Shown here in pieces: positions 43,501 to 50,785 of a stretch of 64,000 nt of DNA. Source of the stretch: an uncultured bacterium (GTDB taxonomy: Bacteria > Planctomycetota > JAJSAM01 > JAJVHW01); NCBI GenBank assembly GCA_937996235.1, contig CALKVK010000018.1, positions 1-64,000 of the forward strand, read 5' to 3'. Position 1 is the stretch's first letter. Each line of letters starts with the position of its first letter. The notes beneath the pieces were generated by a model, which worked only from the letters and a program-made list of their open reading frames with translations, made no database searches and was not told where the DNA came from. Made by a program: the position numbers and the translations under genes.

Positions 43501-43542
43501 CGCGACGAGGAGGAGCGGCAGGATCAGGAGGGCGCGGCGCAT
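40531..43542 (-). CDS. Membrane-anchored protein with many carboxypeptidase-regulatory-like domains
   Basis: 1003 residues; ATG at 43542 after CCGGAGTC. One N-terminal membrane helix (LLILPLLLVALLAWLVL) and an acidic/Pro linker are followed by about ten beta-sandwich modules. Each reads like V.G.V.D..G.PV.GA.V......G......TD..G.F.F..L.PG.Y.L (for example GVVVAQDETPVEHARVGG; TDADGAFELAGLPPRALSL; TVDAEGRFVLSG-type turns). This is the CarboxypepD_reg/CNA_B-like fold used as extracellular spacers or carbohydrate-binding modules. No enzyme domain was seen. It precedes and overlaps an ASPIC/UnbV lipoprotein gene. Confidence 0.85.
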   Translation of the reverse strand: MRRALLILPLLLVALLAWLVLRGGGDTAPDVAGGARPDAAQGEESSPEAVDRKRRSVDETAAQPAAPQGTPFQQQFPEIGQDRPQDPALGAVRGTVLVTRERPATDAVVAVRDGERVLARVHLQGRGAFLLKNVPPGSGYELVARTEGYAPGGMAQLGIVAGETLDVGAVYVGAALDPNVDNRIRVRVTDASGAPLAAARVTASTVYYGALLTLGKMEKQPGGTIVSLTTDAAGEAVFESLPPAAYDVFAEADGFCFEVKQRLTIQRDTRQLVDFRLDPGMTIEGVVVAQDETPVEHARVGGLRFGDFVAVPAVESDAEGRFVLSGLRGGTYFVFSGKEGFGGTEAQNIAAGTKDLRIVMQSGGSVVIRVKDAASGEPIRSFGVRPFRKMPFAYLYAPLIEAQADETGEFRFVFASADYGMEISAPGYALATLPSVTVPSETPVDVALEAQGVVRGRVVSRDDGTPVRGAEVFVKKGGFPPAHVKDLSTVTDADGAFELAGLPPRALSLWVAHVDYTEQIFEGVEPAVSAPGAEPPPAREFLLGSGGRIEGRVLDANSLPVPNTIMQLSAGFDIASARTATTDETGRYVFKNVPPGRAYTVAIGQWSPGRTGQSRSSVAVEDGAVTLVDFVPERSGVDVTGTVTRAGAPVSGVSVSLVSDDGGDSLQQERTDDAGVFTFRAVAPGSYQVVLNRRANVATPLVVAAEGAPAPLAIELPQGGIAGSVVDGATGKAVSGAYVECERLGADGASNLSRLTQAWAGNAISSAEGTFSLSGLADGRYRIRTQREGYGSDVSAAIEVKEGASVEGVRIVLGPAGSVSGLVRNAAGIPLSGASLTVTDADGVSVFLVDLTPSSSDGRYAAERLVPGTYTLTFRKDGYAPASERVTVTAGTPATQDFTLLQGGTLDLNVRTAAGDPAAKAVIKLLDAEGRVVTKSLSLETLFATSADRTDANGHVTVRSIAAGSYRVRVTLAGVASTSEPIEIVEGGTTPFEFTLPAAGGGQ

Positions 43543-43627
43543 GACGGGACTCCGGTCGTGTCGTGCCGACCGGGCCGGGGCCGCGGCCGGGGGGAGGCGA
43601 GCCGGGCGCCGCGGGGCGGCGTCCGGA

Positions 43628-44188
43628 TCAGGAAACGCGTTCGACGAACGACGCCGTCCGCGTGTCCACGCGGACGCGCTCGCCCGTCTCGACGAAGAGC
43701 GGCACCTTGATGACGAGCCCGGTCTCGAGCGTCGCGTCCTTGAAGACGTTGGAGACGGTGTCGCCGCGCGTGCCGGGGCCGGTCTCCTGCACGACCAGTT
43801 CCACCGTGTTCGGCAGCACGACGCCGACGGGGTTGCCGTCGTGCATCTCCACCGCACACGCGTCCGACTCCTTCAGGTAGCTGAGGGCGTCGCCGAGCAG
43901 TTCCGCGTCGATCGCGCACTGCTCGTACGACTCGGTGTCCATGAAGTGGTGCAGGTTGCCGTCGCCGTAGAGGTACTGGAGCTCGCGCGTCTCGATGAAC
44001 GCGAACTCGACCTTGTCGGTCGAGCGGAAGCGCCGGTTGTCCTTCGAGCCGGAGCGCAGGTTGCGCAGCGTGGCCTGCACGTACCCGCGCCAGTTGCCCG
44101 GCGTGATGTGCTGCGCCTCGAGGACCTTCCAGAGGTCCCCGTCGAGGATGAGGATCTTCCCGCGCTTGATGTCGGTGGCGTTCGGCAA
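43628..44188 (-). CDS. efp: Elongation factor P
   Basis: 186 residues, the normal EF-P length, with three beta-barrel domains; it relieves ribosome stalling at polyproline. Signatures: DIKRGKILILDGDLWKVLEA, TLRNLRSGSKDNRRFRSTDK, and the C-terminal DTVSNVFKDATLETGLVIKV with RVDTRTASFVERV. The loop that enters the peptidyl-transferase centre reads TPGNWRGYVQ. The residue at the tip (Asn32) replaces the Lys34 that E. coli EF-P modifies, and an Arg lies two residues on. The beta-lysylation route is therefore not expected here. No epmA/epmB or earP was seen nearby. Confidence 0.96.
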   Translation of the reverse strand: MPNATDIKRGKILILDGDLWKVLEAQHITPGNWRGYVQATLRNLRSGSKDNRRFRSTDKVEFAFIETRELQYLYGDGNLHHFMDTESYEQCAIDAELLGDALSYLKESDACAVEMHDGNPVGVVLPNTVELVVQETGPGTRGDTVSNVFKDATLETGLVIKVPLFVETGERVRVDTRTASFVERVS

Positions 44189-44297
44189 GGCGTGGCTCCG
44201 CAGTTCCGGGGCAGCCCCCCGGTCGAGCCGCGCATTCTCCGGGGAGCCTCGGCGCCGGCCGAGGGATTCGGGGGCTCCGCGGCCTCTGCCGTGCCGG

Positions 44298-45623
44298 TCA
44301 GACGAAGAGCTCGCGCACGATCCGCCCCTCCTTCGGGGTCAGGAGGATCGGGCGGTCGTTCGCCGTGTACTCGGTCCAGGGATCGACGCCGAACGCGTGC
44401 CAGATGCTCGCGTGGAGGTCCGCGACCTGCACGGGGCGGTCGGCGGGCTCCATGCCGTCCGCGTCGGTCGCGCCGACGACCTGCCCGCCCACCACCCCGC
44501 CGCCCGCGAGGAGCGCCGACCACGCCTTCGCCCAGTGGTCGCGGCCGCCGCGCTCCGTGATGCGCGGCGTGCGGCCGAACTCGCCGAAGCACGCGACGAG
44601 GGTCGAGTCGAGGAGACCGCGCGACTTCAGGTCGTCGAGCAGCGCCGCGAGTCCCGTGTCGAGCTCCGCCGAGAGCGCCGCGACGCGCGCGAAGTTGTCC
44701 TCGTGCGTGTCCCAGCCGTTCAGCACCACCTCGACGCACGAGACGCCGGCCTCGACGAGGCGGCGGGCCATCAGCAGGCCCTGGCCGAACTTCGTGCTGC
44801 CGTACGGGGCGCGCGCCGCGGCCGGCTCGGCGCCGAGGTCGAACGCGCTGCGCAGCGGCGAGTCCACGAGGCGCTTCGCCTTCGCGAACATCTCGTCGTG
44901 CCCCGCGGTCGTGGCGCGGCCGTGCGTGCGGGCGAAGTCCTCCTGCAGGCCGCGCAGGAGCTCGAGCCGGCGCTCGACGCGGTCCTCGCCGACGAACGGG
45001 TGGTACGCGAGGTTGTCGGGCGGCTTCGTCGGATCGCTGACGACGAACGGCGCGTGGCGCACGCCGAGGAACGCGGGGCCGTCCTGTTCCGGTCCGATCG
45101 ACACGAAGTTCGGCAGCTCGAACTCCTCGGGCGCGACCTCGGCCGACACCGACGAGCCGAGCGTCGGGTGGCGCACCGTGGCCTCCGGCGGATAGCCGGT
45201 GTGGACGAGCGTCCGCGCACGCGAGTGGTTGCCTTCCTTCGACGTCATGCTGCGGATCAGCGCACAGTCGAGCATGCGTGCCGCGAGCTTCGGCAGGTGC
45301 TGCCCGAGCACGACGCCCGGGATGCGCGTCGCCACCGGAACGAAGGGCCCGCCCGTCTCGCGGCCCGGCTTCGGGTCGAACGTGTCGATGTGCGACGGCC
45401 CGCCCGCGAGGTAGACGAGGATCGCGCGCTCGGCCTTGCCGTGACCGGCGAGCAGTTCCCCGGGCGGCGTCGGCCGCTCCTGCGCGAGCGCCGGCCGCAT
45501 GCGTGCCGCGGCGAGCGCGGCCGCGACACCGGCCAGGAGCGAGGTGCGCAGCACGGAACGCCGCGAGCAGCAGCGCGCCGAGAGCAGCGTTCCGGAGACG
45601 TCGTCGGGGACCATCACGCGCAT
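44298..45623 (-). CDS. DUF1501 protein, Tat-exported
   Basis: 441 residues; ATG at 45623 with GAGGAG upstream. The N-terminus has a twin-arginine leader (CSRRSVLRTSLLAGVAAAL). It has the alkaline-phosphatase-like fold of DUF1501: ILVYLAGGPSHIDTFDPKPG, ALIRSMTSKEGNHSRARTL, GLLDSTLVACFGEFGRTPRI, and RDHWAKAWSALLAGGGVVGG. These motifs carry the presumed metal and active-site residues, but the activity is unproven. DUF1501 and DUF1549/1553 genes are paired throughout Planctomycetota, as here (14-base gap). A role in periplasmic polysaccharide use has been proposed. Confidence 0.93.
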   Translation of the reverse strand: MRVMVPDDVSGTLLSARCCSRRSVLRTSLLAGVAAALAAARMRPALAQERPTPPGELLAGHGKAERAILVYLAGGPSHIDTFDPKPGRETGGPFVPVATRIPGVVLGQHLPKLAARMLDCALIRSMTSKEGNHSRARTLVHTGYPPEATVRHPTLGSSVSAEVAPEEFELPNFVSIGPEQDGPAFLGVRHAPFVVSDPTKPPDNLAYHPFVGEDRVERRLELLRGLQEDFARTHGRATTAGHDEMFAKAKRLVDSPLRSAFDLGAEPAAARAPYGSTKFGQGLLMARRLVEAGVSCVEVVLNGWDTHEDNFARVAALSAELDTGLAALLDDLKSRGLLDSTLVACFGEFGRTPRITERGGRDHWAKAWSALLAGGGVVGGQVVGATDADGMEPADRPVQVADLHASIWHAFGVDPWTEYTANDRPILLTPKEGRIVRELFV

Positions 45624-45637
45624 CGGTCGCTCCTCGA

Positions 45638-47578
45638 TCAGTGGTTCGTCGCGAACTCGGAGGACGCGAGGAGCGCCCACAGCACGTCCGCGTACGCGGC
45701 GTGGCGGCGCTGCTCGTCGGTGCGGCGCGCAGCGCCCTTGCGCTTGCCGCGCGCGGGCTCGGGCTCCGCCGTCTCGGGCGCGTCCGCCGTCTTCACGAAG
45801 CGCGTGAGGCGTGCGAGCTCCGCGGCCGTCGGCTCGCGCGAGAGCGTGCGCAGGTAGAGGTCCTCGATCCGTTCGCGCTCGTTCGGCAGGCGGTCCACCA
45901 GACCGGGCACCACCGAGATGCGCGGCTGCACGAGCAGGTTGTTGACGACGTCGCCGTTCAGAAGGAAGAGGCCCTGCGGCACGGTGCCGCCGAAGGCCTC
46001 GGAGCCGCCGCCCTCGTCGTCGTCGAAGGTCTGGAAGAAGCTGCGCGCCGCGAGCTGCAGCAGGCGCTCGCTGCGCGTCAGCTCGCCGCCCGCCGCGGCC
46101 ATCATGCCCGGACCGCCGCCGGTCATGTCGATCGCGGCGGGCGCGTCGCCTTCGAGGCCCGAGAGCTGCGTGCCGTCGCGCTTCACGCCGAGGGCGAGCT
46201 GCAGCGAGTCGAAGGTCTGCTGCGGCGTCAGCTCCTTGAGCGGCCCGACGGCGAAGAACTCCTCGGCGTGCGCGTTGCGGGCCTGCGACGCCGAGTCGAG
46301 CTGGTAGGCGCGCGTGGCCGTGATCACGCGCACGAGCCGCTTCAGGTCGAAGCCGTGCGTCGCGGTGTCGTCGGCGAGCAGCCGCAGCGCCTCGGGGGCG
46401 CACGGCACGTTGACGCTGTTGAAGTCGTCGACGGGGTGGACGATGCCGCGCCCGAGGAACAGGCCCCACATGCGGTTGGCGAGCGCCTGCGCGGTGTAGG
46501 GGTTGCGCGGCGAGACGATCCAGTCGGCGAGCGCCTCGCGGCGCGTGCGGTCGCGGACGTCCGTGTAGGGCGCGCCGCCGAGGAAGCGCGGCTCCGCCTT
46601 CGCGATCTCGCCGAGGCGCTGCTCGTTCCTGCGCTGCACGCGCTCGGCGGCGCGCCGGTTGCGCGCGAGCGGCGACTTCTCGAAGTCGCGCCAGTCGCGC
46701 GTGCGCGGACGCTTGCGGTCGGCCAGCCGCCGCGCCTCCTCCTCCGACTTGCCCTGCGCGACGAACGCCTCGACGTCCTTGCGGTACGACTCGTCGGCGC
46801 GCTGCACGGCGCGGTCGCCGAGCACGGAGTAGTCGATCTCCTTCGGCGTGCCGTACGCGTACGCCCAGAACGCCGCGAAGCCGTTGAAGTCCTGCTGCGT
46901 GAGCGCCTCGTACGGGTGGTCGTGGCACTGTGCGCACTGGATCTGCACGCCGAGGAAGGCCTTCGAGACCGCGCCGGCCATGTCGGTCGCGGAGAAGTCG
47001 CGCCGCCCGATGAAGTTCACCGGGGGGCTGTCGTAGACGGTGCCCTCGGCCGTGACGAGCGCGCGCACGATCTCGGGCCACGGGCGGTTCGCCGTGAACT
47101 GCTCCTCGAGCCAGCGGCGGAAGAGCGCGGGCACGTACTCGCGGTTGTTGTCGCCCGTGCCCTGGCCGACGAGCACCTCGGACCACACGTTCGTCATGTG
47201 GCGCGCGAAGCCCGGCGTCGCGAGGAGCTCGTCGACGAGCCGTGCGCGCTTGTCCTCGCGCGTGTCGCGCACGAACGCCTCGACCTGCCCGACGCTCGGG
47301 ATCGTGCCGACGACGTCCAGGTACACGCGGCGCACGAACGTCGCGTCGCCGCAGCGCGCCGAGGGCTCGAGGCCCTCGCGCCTCCAGGCGTCGGCGAACA
47401 CGAAGTCGAGATCGAGAGCGACGTCCGCGGGCGTGCGCGCGGGATCTTCGGGGGCGCTGCCGTCGCTGGTCGCCGCGTCGCCGCCGAGCGCGTCGGGCGC
47501 GGGCCACGCGGCGCAGACGAGGGCGCACGCAGCGCCCGCCGCGAGGAGCGCGCCGAGCGCGAGGTTCCTCTGGTCCAT
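45638..47578 (-). CDS. DUF1549/DUF1553 (PSD1/PSCyt-type) exported protein
   Basis: 646 residues; ATG at 47578 after GGAGGAG. Hydrophobic leader LALGALLAAGAACALVCAAW. DUF1549 covers ~60-270 (FVRRVYLDVVGTIPSVGQVE; VSKAFLGVQIQCAQCHDHPY), with a CxxCH that could bind haem. DUF1553 covers ~360-640 (LADWIVSPRNPYTAQALANR; MWGLFLGRGIVHPVDDFNS; RLVRVITATRAYQLDS). This is the smaller form without an N-terminal PSCyt1 cytochrome domain or a LamG insert. It forms an operon with the DUF1501 gene. It is a taxonomic marker for planctomycetes; biochemical role unknown. Confidence 0.93.
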   Translation of the reverse strand: MDQRNLALGALLAAGAACALVCAAWPAPDALGGDAATSDGSAPEDPARTPADVALDLDFVFADAWRREGLEPSARCGDATFVRRVYLDVVGTIPSVGQVEAFVRDTREDKRARLVDELLATPGFARHMTNVWSEVLVGQGTGDNNREYVPALFRRWLEEQFTANRPWPEIVRALVTAEGTVYDSPPVNFIGRRDFSATDMAGAVSKAFLGVQIQCAQCHDHPYEALTQQDFNGFAAFWAYAYGTPKEIDYSVLGDRAVQRADESYRKDVEAFVAQGKSEEEARRLADRKRPRTRDWRDFEKSPLARNRRAAERVQRRNEQRLGEIAKAEPRFLGGAPYTDVRDRTRREALADWIVSPRNPYTAQALANRMWGLFLGRGIVHPVDDFNSVNVPCAPEALRLLADDTATHGFDLKRLVRVITATRAYQLDSASQARNAHAEEFFAVGPLKELTPQQTFDSLQLALGVKRDGTQLSGLEGDAPAAIDMTGGGPGMMAAAGGELTRSERLLQLAARSFFQTFDDDEGGGSEAFGGTVPQGLFLLNGDVVNNLLVQPRISVVPGLVDRLPNERERIEDLYLRTLSREPTAAELARLTRFVKTADAPETAEPEPARGKRKGAARRTDEQRRHAAYADVLWALLASSEFATNH

Positions 47579-47669
47579 GGGTTCTCCTCCGCGGCCGTGT
47601 CGCGCTTCCAACCCCGCTGCCCGGCACGGGTTTCGTCGGTGCCCCGCGAAGCCCGCGGAAGATGTCGGC

Positions 47670-48206
47670 GTGACCGACCCGCCCGCGCCCTGGCCCGCCG
47701 CGCCGCGCCTCGCCCCGGAGGTGCCGCTGCCCGCGCGCCCGTTCGTCCCGGGCCGCGACCCGCACCCGCGCTGCGACCCGCGCGGCACGCTCTACGGCGC
47801 CCCCGGGCACGCCCCGGGTCTCGACGCCGCGCGCTGGCGCGAGGACCGCTCGTACCGCACCGGGATCGACTTCTACCACGCGGGCTACCTGTGGGAGGCG
47901 CACGAGGCGTTCGAGGCCTGCTACCACGCGACGCGCGACGCCGCCCACCGCGACCTGCTGCAGGGCCTGATCCAGCTCGCGGCGGCGCTGCTGCAGGCGC
48001 ACCGCGGCATCGGCGCGGGCGTGCGGACGCTGGCGCGCGCGGCGCACGCGCGACTCGCCGCGGCGGGCGCCGCGCGCGAGCGCGTGGCCGGACTCGACCC
48101 GCGCGCGCTCGCCGACGCCGTCGCGCGGCACTTCGCCGGCGCGCTCGGCGACGGCGACCCGCTCGTGCTGACGGGGGCAGCGCCGCGTCTCGAGCCGGTC
48201 GGCTGA
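47670..48206 (+). CDS. DUF309 protein
   Basis: 178 residues from a GTG; GGAAGA lies about ten bases upstream. The N-terminal third is Pro-rich. The helical DUF309 domain (~75-140) shows the family core RTGIDFYHAGYLWEAHEAFE and DLLQGLIQLAAALLQAHRG, a two-helix motif with conserved His/Glu that may bind metal or nucleic acid. Function unknown. It is transcribed away from the DUF1549 gene across a 91-bp divergent region that presumably holds both promoters. Confidence 0.85.
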   Translation: MTDPPAPWPAAPRLAPEVPLPARPFVPGRDPHPRCDPRGTLYGAPGHAPGLDAARWREDRSYRTGIDFYHAGYLWEAHEAFEACYHATRDAAHRDLLQGLIQLAAALLQAHRGIGAGVRTLARAAHARLAAAGAARERVAGLDPRALADAVARHFAGALGDGDPLVLTGAAPRLEPVG

Positions 48207-48232
48207 TCCGCACGCGTCGCGCCGGAGCGGCA

Positions 48233-48238
48233 TACCAT
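48233..48238 (+). promoter_or_regulatory. Candidate -10 box for the haem-binding protein gene
   Basis: TACCAT lies 32 bases before the ATG at 48271, in a short AT-richer patch. No good -35 box was found; a strong GGGAGG ribosome site follows. Confidence 0.3.
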
Positions 48239-48270
48239 CTCGCCGGGGGGGCCTTCCGGGAGGTCTCGAG

Positions 48271-48816
48271 ATGCACTTGGTGAAGAAGCTCCTGATCGGA
48301 GCGGCGGCCCTCTTCGTGGTGATCCAGCTCGTGCCGGTCGACCGCACGAACCCGCCGGTCACGGCCAGGCTGGAGACGCCGCCCGCGGTCGACGCGGTGC
48401 TGCGGCGCTCCTGCTACGACTGCCACTCCAACGAGACCACGTGGCCGTGGTACTCGTACATCGCGCCGGTGAAGTTCCTGGTCGCGCAGGACGTCCGGCG
48501 CGGCCGCGAGCTCATCAACTTCTCCACCTGGAACGACGACCCCGAGCCGATCCGCGTCGGCAACGCCGAGCTCGTCTGGGAGGAGGTCGAGGACGGCGAG
48601 ATGCCGATGGGCGTCTACACCGTCATGCACCCCGACGCGAAGCTGAGCGACGCCGACAAGGCCGTGCTCAGGGAGTGGTCCGAGGGCTACGAGGAGTCGC
48701 TCGAGTCCGCCGGCGGCGACGAGGAGTCCGCGATGTCGGGCGGCTCCGACGACGACGAGGACGCCGAGCACGGCGGTGCGGACGACGACGCGGCGGAAGA
48801 CGACGACGCGCGCTGA
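48271..48816 (+). CDS. Haem-binding-domain protein with a long acidic tail
   Basis: 181 residues. An N-terminal membrane helix (KLLIGAAALFVVIQLVPV) anchors a small haem-binding domain (PF14376-like): RRSCYDCHSNETTWPWYSYI with a c-type CxxCH, and DGEMPMGVYTVMHPDAKLSD, whose Met may be the distal ligand. The last ~45 residues are almost all Asp, Glu, Gly and Ser. Such tails can bind calcium or basic surfaces; homologues usually stop soon after the LxEW helix, so the tail is an extension. It is probably periplasmic and attached to the membrane. It converges with the next gene across 22 bases. Confidence 0.88.
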   Translation: MHLVKKLLIGAAALFVVIQLVPVDRTNPPVTARLETPPAVDAVLRRSCYDCHSNETTWPWYSYIAPVKFLVAQDVRRGRELINFSTWNDDPEPIRVGNAELVWEEVEDGEMPMGVYTVMHPDAKLSDADKAVLREWSEGYEESLESAGGDEESAMSGGSDDDEDAEHGGADDDAAEDDDAR

Positions 48817-48838
48817 GCGCTGAGCGGCGCGGCGGCGG

Positions 48839-50785
48839 TCAGCGTCCGCCGACGTAGCCGAGCTCGTCGAGCCGGACGCGCGTCTCGGCGTCGATGGTGC
48901 GCGCCTGGCCGCGCACCGCGAGCTGCTCGAGCGCGCGGAACGACTTCGTGAGCGTCGTCTCGAGCTCGACGCGCGTCACGTCCTCGCCCTCGAGCGGGCG
49001 GCGCTCGCGCGGGTCGGAGACCGCGTCGTACAGCTCCACGGCGTCGCGCAGCGGCGGCGCCGACGCGCGGATCAGGAGCCAGCGGCCGGCACGCACGGAG
49101 CGCAGCCGCACCGGGCCCATCGAGACCTCCGCGACGAGCGTGCGGTGCGCGAGCACGGAGTTCTGCGGGCGCGCGCCTTCGTCGGCGACGAGGCACGCGC
49201 GCAGCGACGTCCCCATCTGCGCGTCCGCACCGCGCGGGTAGCGGATGCGCGCGAGGTCGGTCAGGGTCGGGGCCACGTCGAGCACGCTCGCGATGCCGCC
49301 GACCCGCCGCCCGCGCCCCGCGGCGGCGTTCGCGACCGAGTCCGGCACGCGCACGATGAGCGGCACGCGCAGCACCTCGGCGTGGAGCGAGTGGCCGTGC
49401 GTCCAGCCGCCGTGCTCGTGGAACTCCTCGCCGTGGTCCGACAGCAGCACGACGATCGTGTTCTCGAGCTGACGCCGCTCGCGGAGCGCGTCGAGCAGCC
49501 GGCCGAAGGCGCGCGAGGCGCTGCGCACCTCGCCGTCGTACTGCGCCCGCAGGTCGCGCAGGAGCCCGGGGTCGGGTTCCGGCGCGGTCTGGAACGGCAG
49601 GATGCCGTTGTACGCGGGCGGCCGCCGGTACGGCGCGCCCGCCGGGAGTCCGAACGCCTCCGCGTCGGCGCGCGGCGGGTCGTACGGCAGGTGCGGCTCC
49701 ATCGTCTGCACGTAGGCGAACCACGGCGCGTCGCGCCGCTCGTCGATCCACGGCAGGAGCCCCTCGCCGACCAGACGCTCCGCGCCGCGGTCCACGTGGT
49801 CGCCGACGCCGAAGGGGCGGCCGTCGAGCGACATCGCGCGGAGCATGAAGAGCGCCTTGCCGAGCAGCGTGCCGTTCACGAAGCGCGACGGCTCGAGGCA
49901 GTCGAAGTGGTCGAAGCCCTGCCCGAAGCCGAAGGCCGGCGTGATGAACGGGTTGTCGCTGAAGGCGGCGGTGCGCCAGCCGGCGGCGCGGAACGTCTCG
50001 GCGAGCGTCTCGAGCTCCGGCACGAGCACCTCGCGCTGCTGCACGCACGCGTGGCTCGTCGGGTAGAGCGACGTGAAGAGCGAGGCGACCGACGGCTTCG
50101 TCCACGAGGTCGTCGCGCGGCAGTCCTCGAAGAGCGTCGCGTCCGCGGCGAACGCGTCGATCTCGGGACTCGTGGGCGCGGTGCGCCCGTAGCAGCCGAG
50201 CGCGTCGGCGCGCAGCGTGTCCACGAGGAACACGAGGACGTTCGGACGTGCGCCGTCCTCGGGTCCGACGGCCTGCGGCGGCGGGCCGTCGTCGCGCGCG
50301 GCGACGCCGAACCGCAGCCCCGCGGCGACGAGCACGGCCAGCGCGGCCGCGGCGAACCAGCGCCGCAGGTCGAGGGCGTCCGTGCCCGGCCCGCGGTAGC
50401 GCACGCGCAACCACAGCGCCGCGAGGACGAGCAGCCCGAGATCCACGGCGATCGAGAACGGCGAGAGGAAGTCGTCGAGCAGCGCGACGTTCAGCCACGC
50501 ACCGACGAAGAACAGCGCCGCGCCGCCGCGCACGAGCAGCCCGAGCGCGCGCTGCGGCCACGCGAAGCGCCGCGCGATCAGCGCCGCCGGGAGGCCGCAG
50601 ACGGCGAACGCGGCGACGTACCACGCGACGACGGGCAGCACGTCGTGCGCGTCCACGACCTCGTTGCCGGCGCGCCACGCGCGCAGGCCGTCGAGCAGGC
50701 CGACGACGGCGCCCGCGCACGCGCCGCACGCGACGCCGCGCAGCAGCAACGACGGCGCGCGCTCAGTCGCCTGAGCGGAACTCAT
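48839..50785 (-). CDS. Membrane-anchored sulfatase-superfamily protein
   Basis: 648 residues. The N-terminal ~165 residues contain about five membrane helices (VACGACAGAVVGLLDGL; LPVVAWYVAAFAVCGLPAAL; GLLVRGGAALFFVGAWL; IAVDLGLLVLAALWL; WFAAAALAVLVAAGL). The outer catalytic domain begins at VLVFLVDTLRADALGCYG and has LSDHGEEFHEHGGWTHGHSL. At the nucleophile site it has SWTKPSVASLFTSL, with Thr where sulfatases have Cys/Ser and Val in place of Arg. This architecture resembles LtaS/EptA-like phospho-transferases more than arylsulfatases. It overlaps the tryptophan dioxygenase gene by 23 bases, so the pair is co-transcribed. Confidence 0.87.
   Translation of the reverse strand: MSSAQATERAPSLLLRGVACGACAGAVVGLLDGLRAWRAGNEVVDAHDVLPVVAWYVAAFAVCGLPAALIARRFAWPQRALGLLVRGGAALFFVGAWLNVALLDDFLSPFSIAVDLGLLVLAALWLRVRYRGPGTDALDLRRWFAAAALAVLVAAGLRFGVAARDDGPPPQAVGPEDGARPNVLVFLVDTLRADALGCYGRTAPTSPEIDAFAADATLFEDCRATTSWTKPSVASLFTSLYPTSHACVQQREVLVPELETLAETFRAAGWRTAAFSDNPFITPAFGFGQGFDHFDCLEPSRFVNGTLLGKALFMLRAMSLDGRPFGVGDHVDRGAERLVGEGLLPWIDERRDAPWFAYVQTMEPHLPYDPPRADAEAFGLPAGAPYRRPPAYNGILPFQTAPEPDPGLLRDLRAQYDGEVRSASRAFGRLLDALRERRQLENTIVVLLSDHGEEFHEHGGWTHGHSLHAEVLRVPLIVRVPDSVANAAAGRGRRVGGIASVLDVAPTLTDLARIRYPRGADAQMGTSLRACLVADEGARPQNSVLAHRTLVAEVSMGPVRLRSVRAGRWLLIRASAPPLRDAVELYDAVSDPRERRPLEGEDVTRVELETTLTKSFRALEQLAVRGQARTIDAETRVRLDELGYVGGR

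Noticed and set aside
45638..47578. Full c-type cytochrome annotation for the DUF1549 protein
   Set aside because: It has one CAQCH that is part of the DUF1549 signature; no separate cytochrome domain is present.
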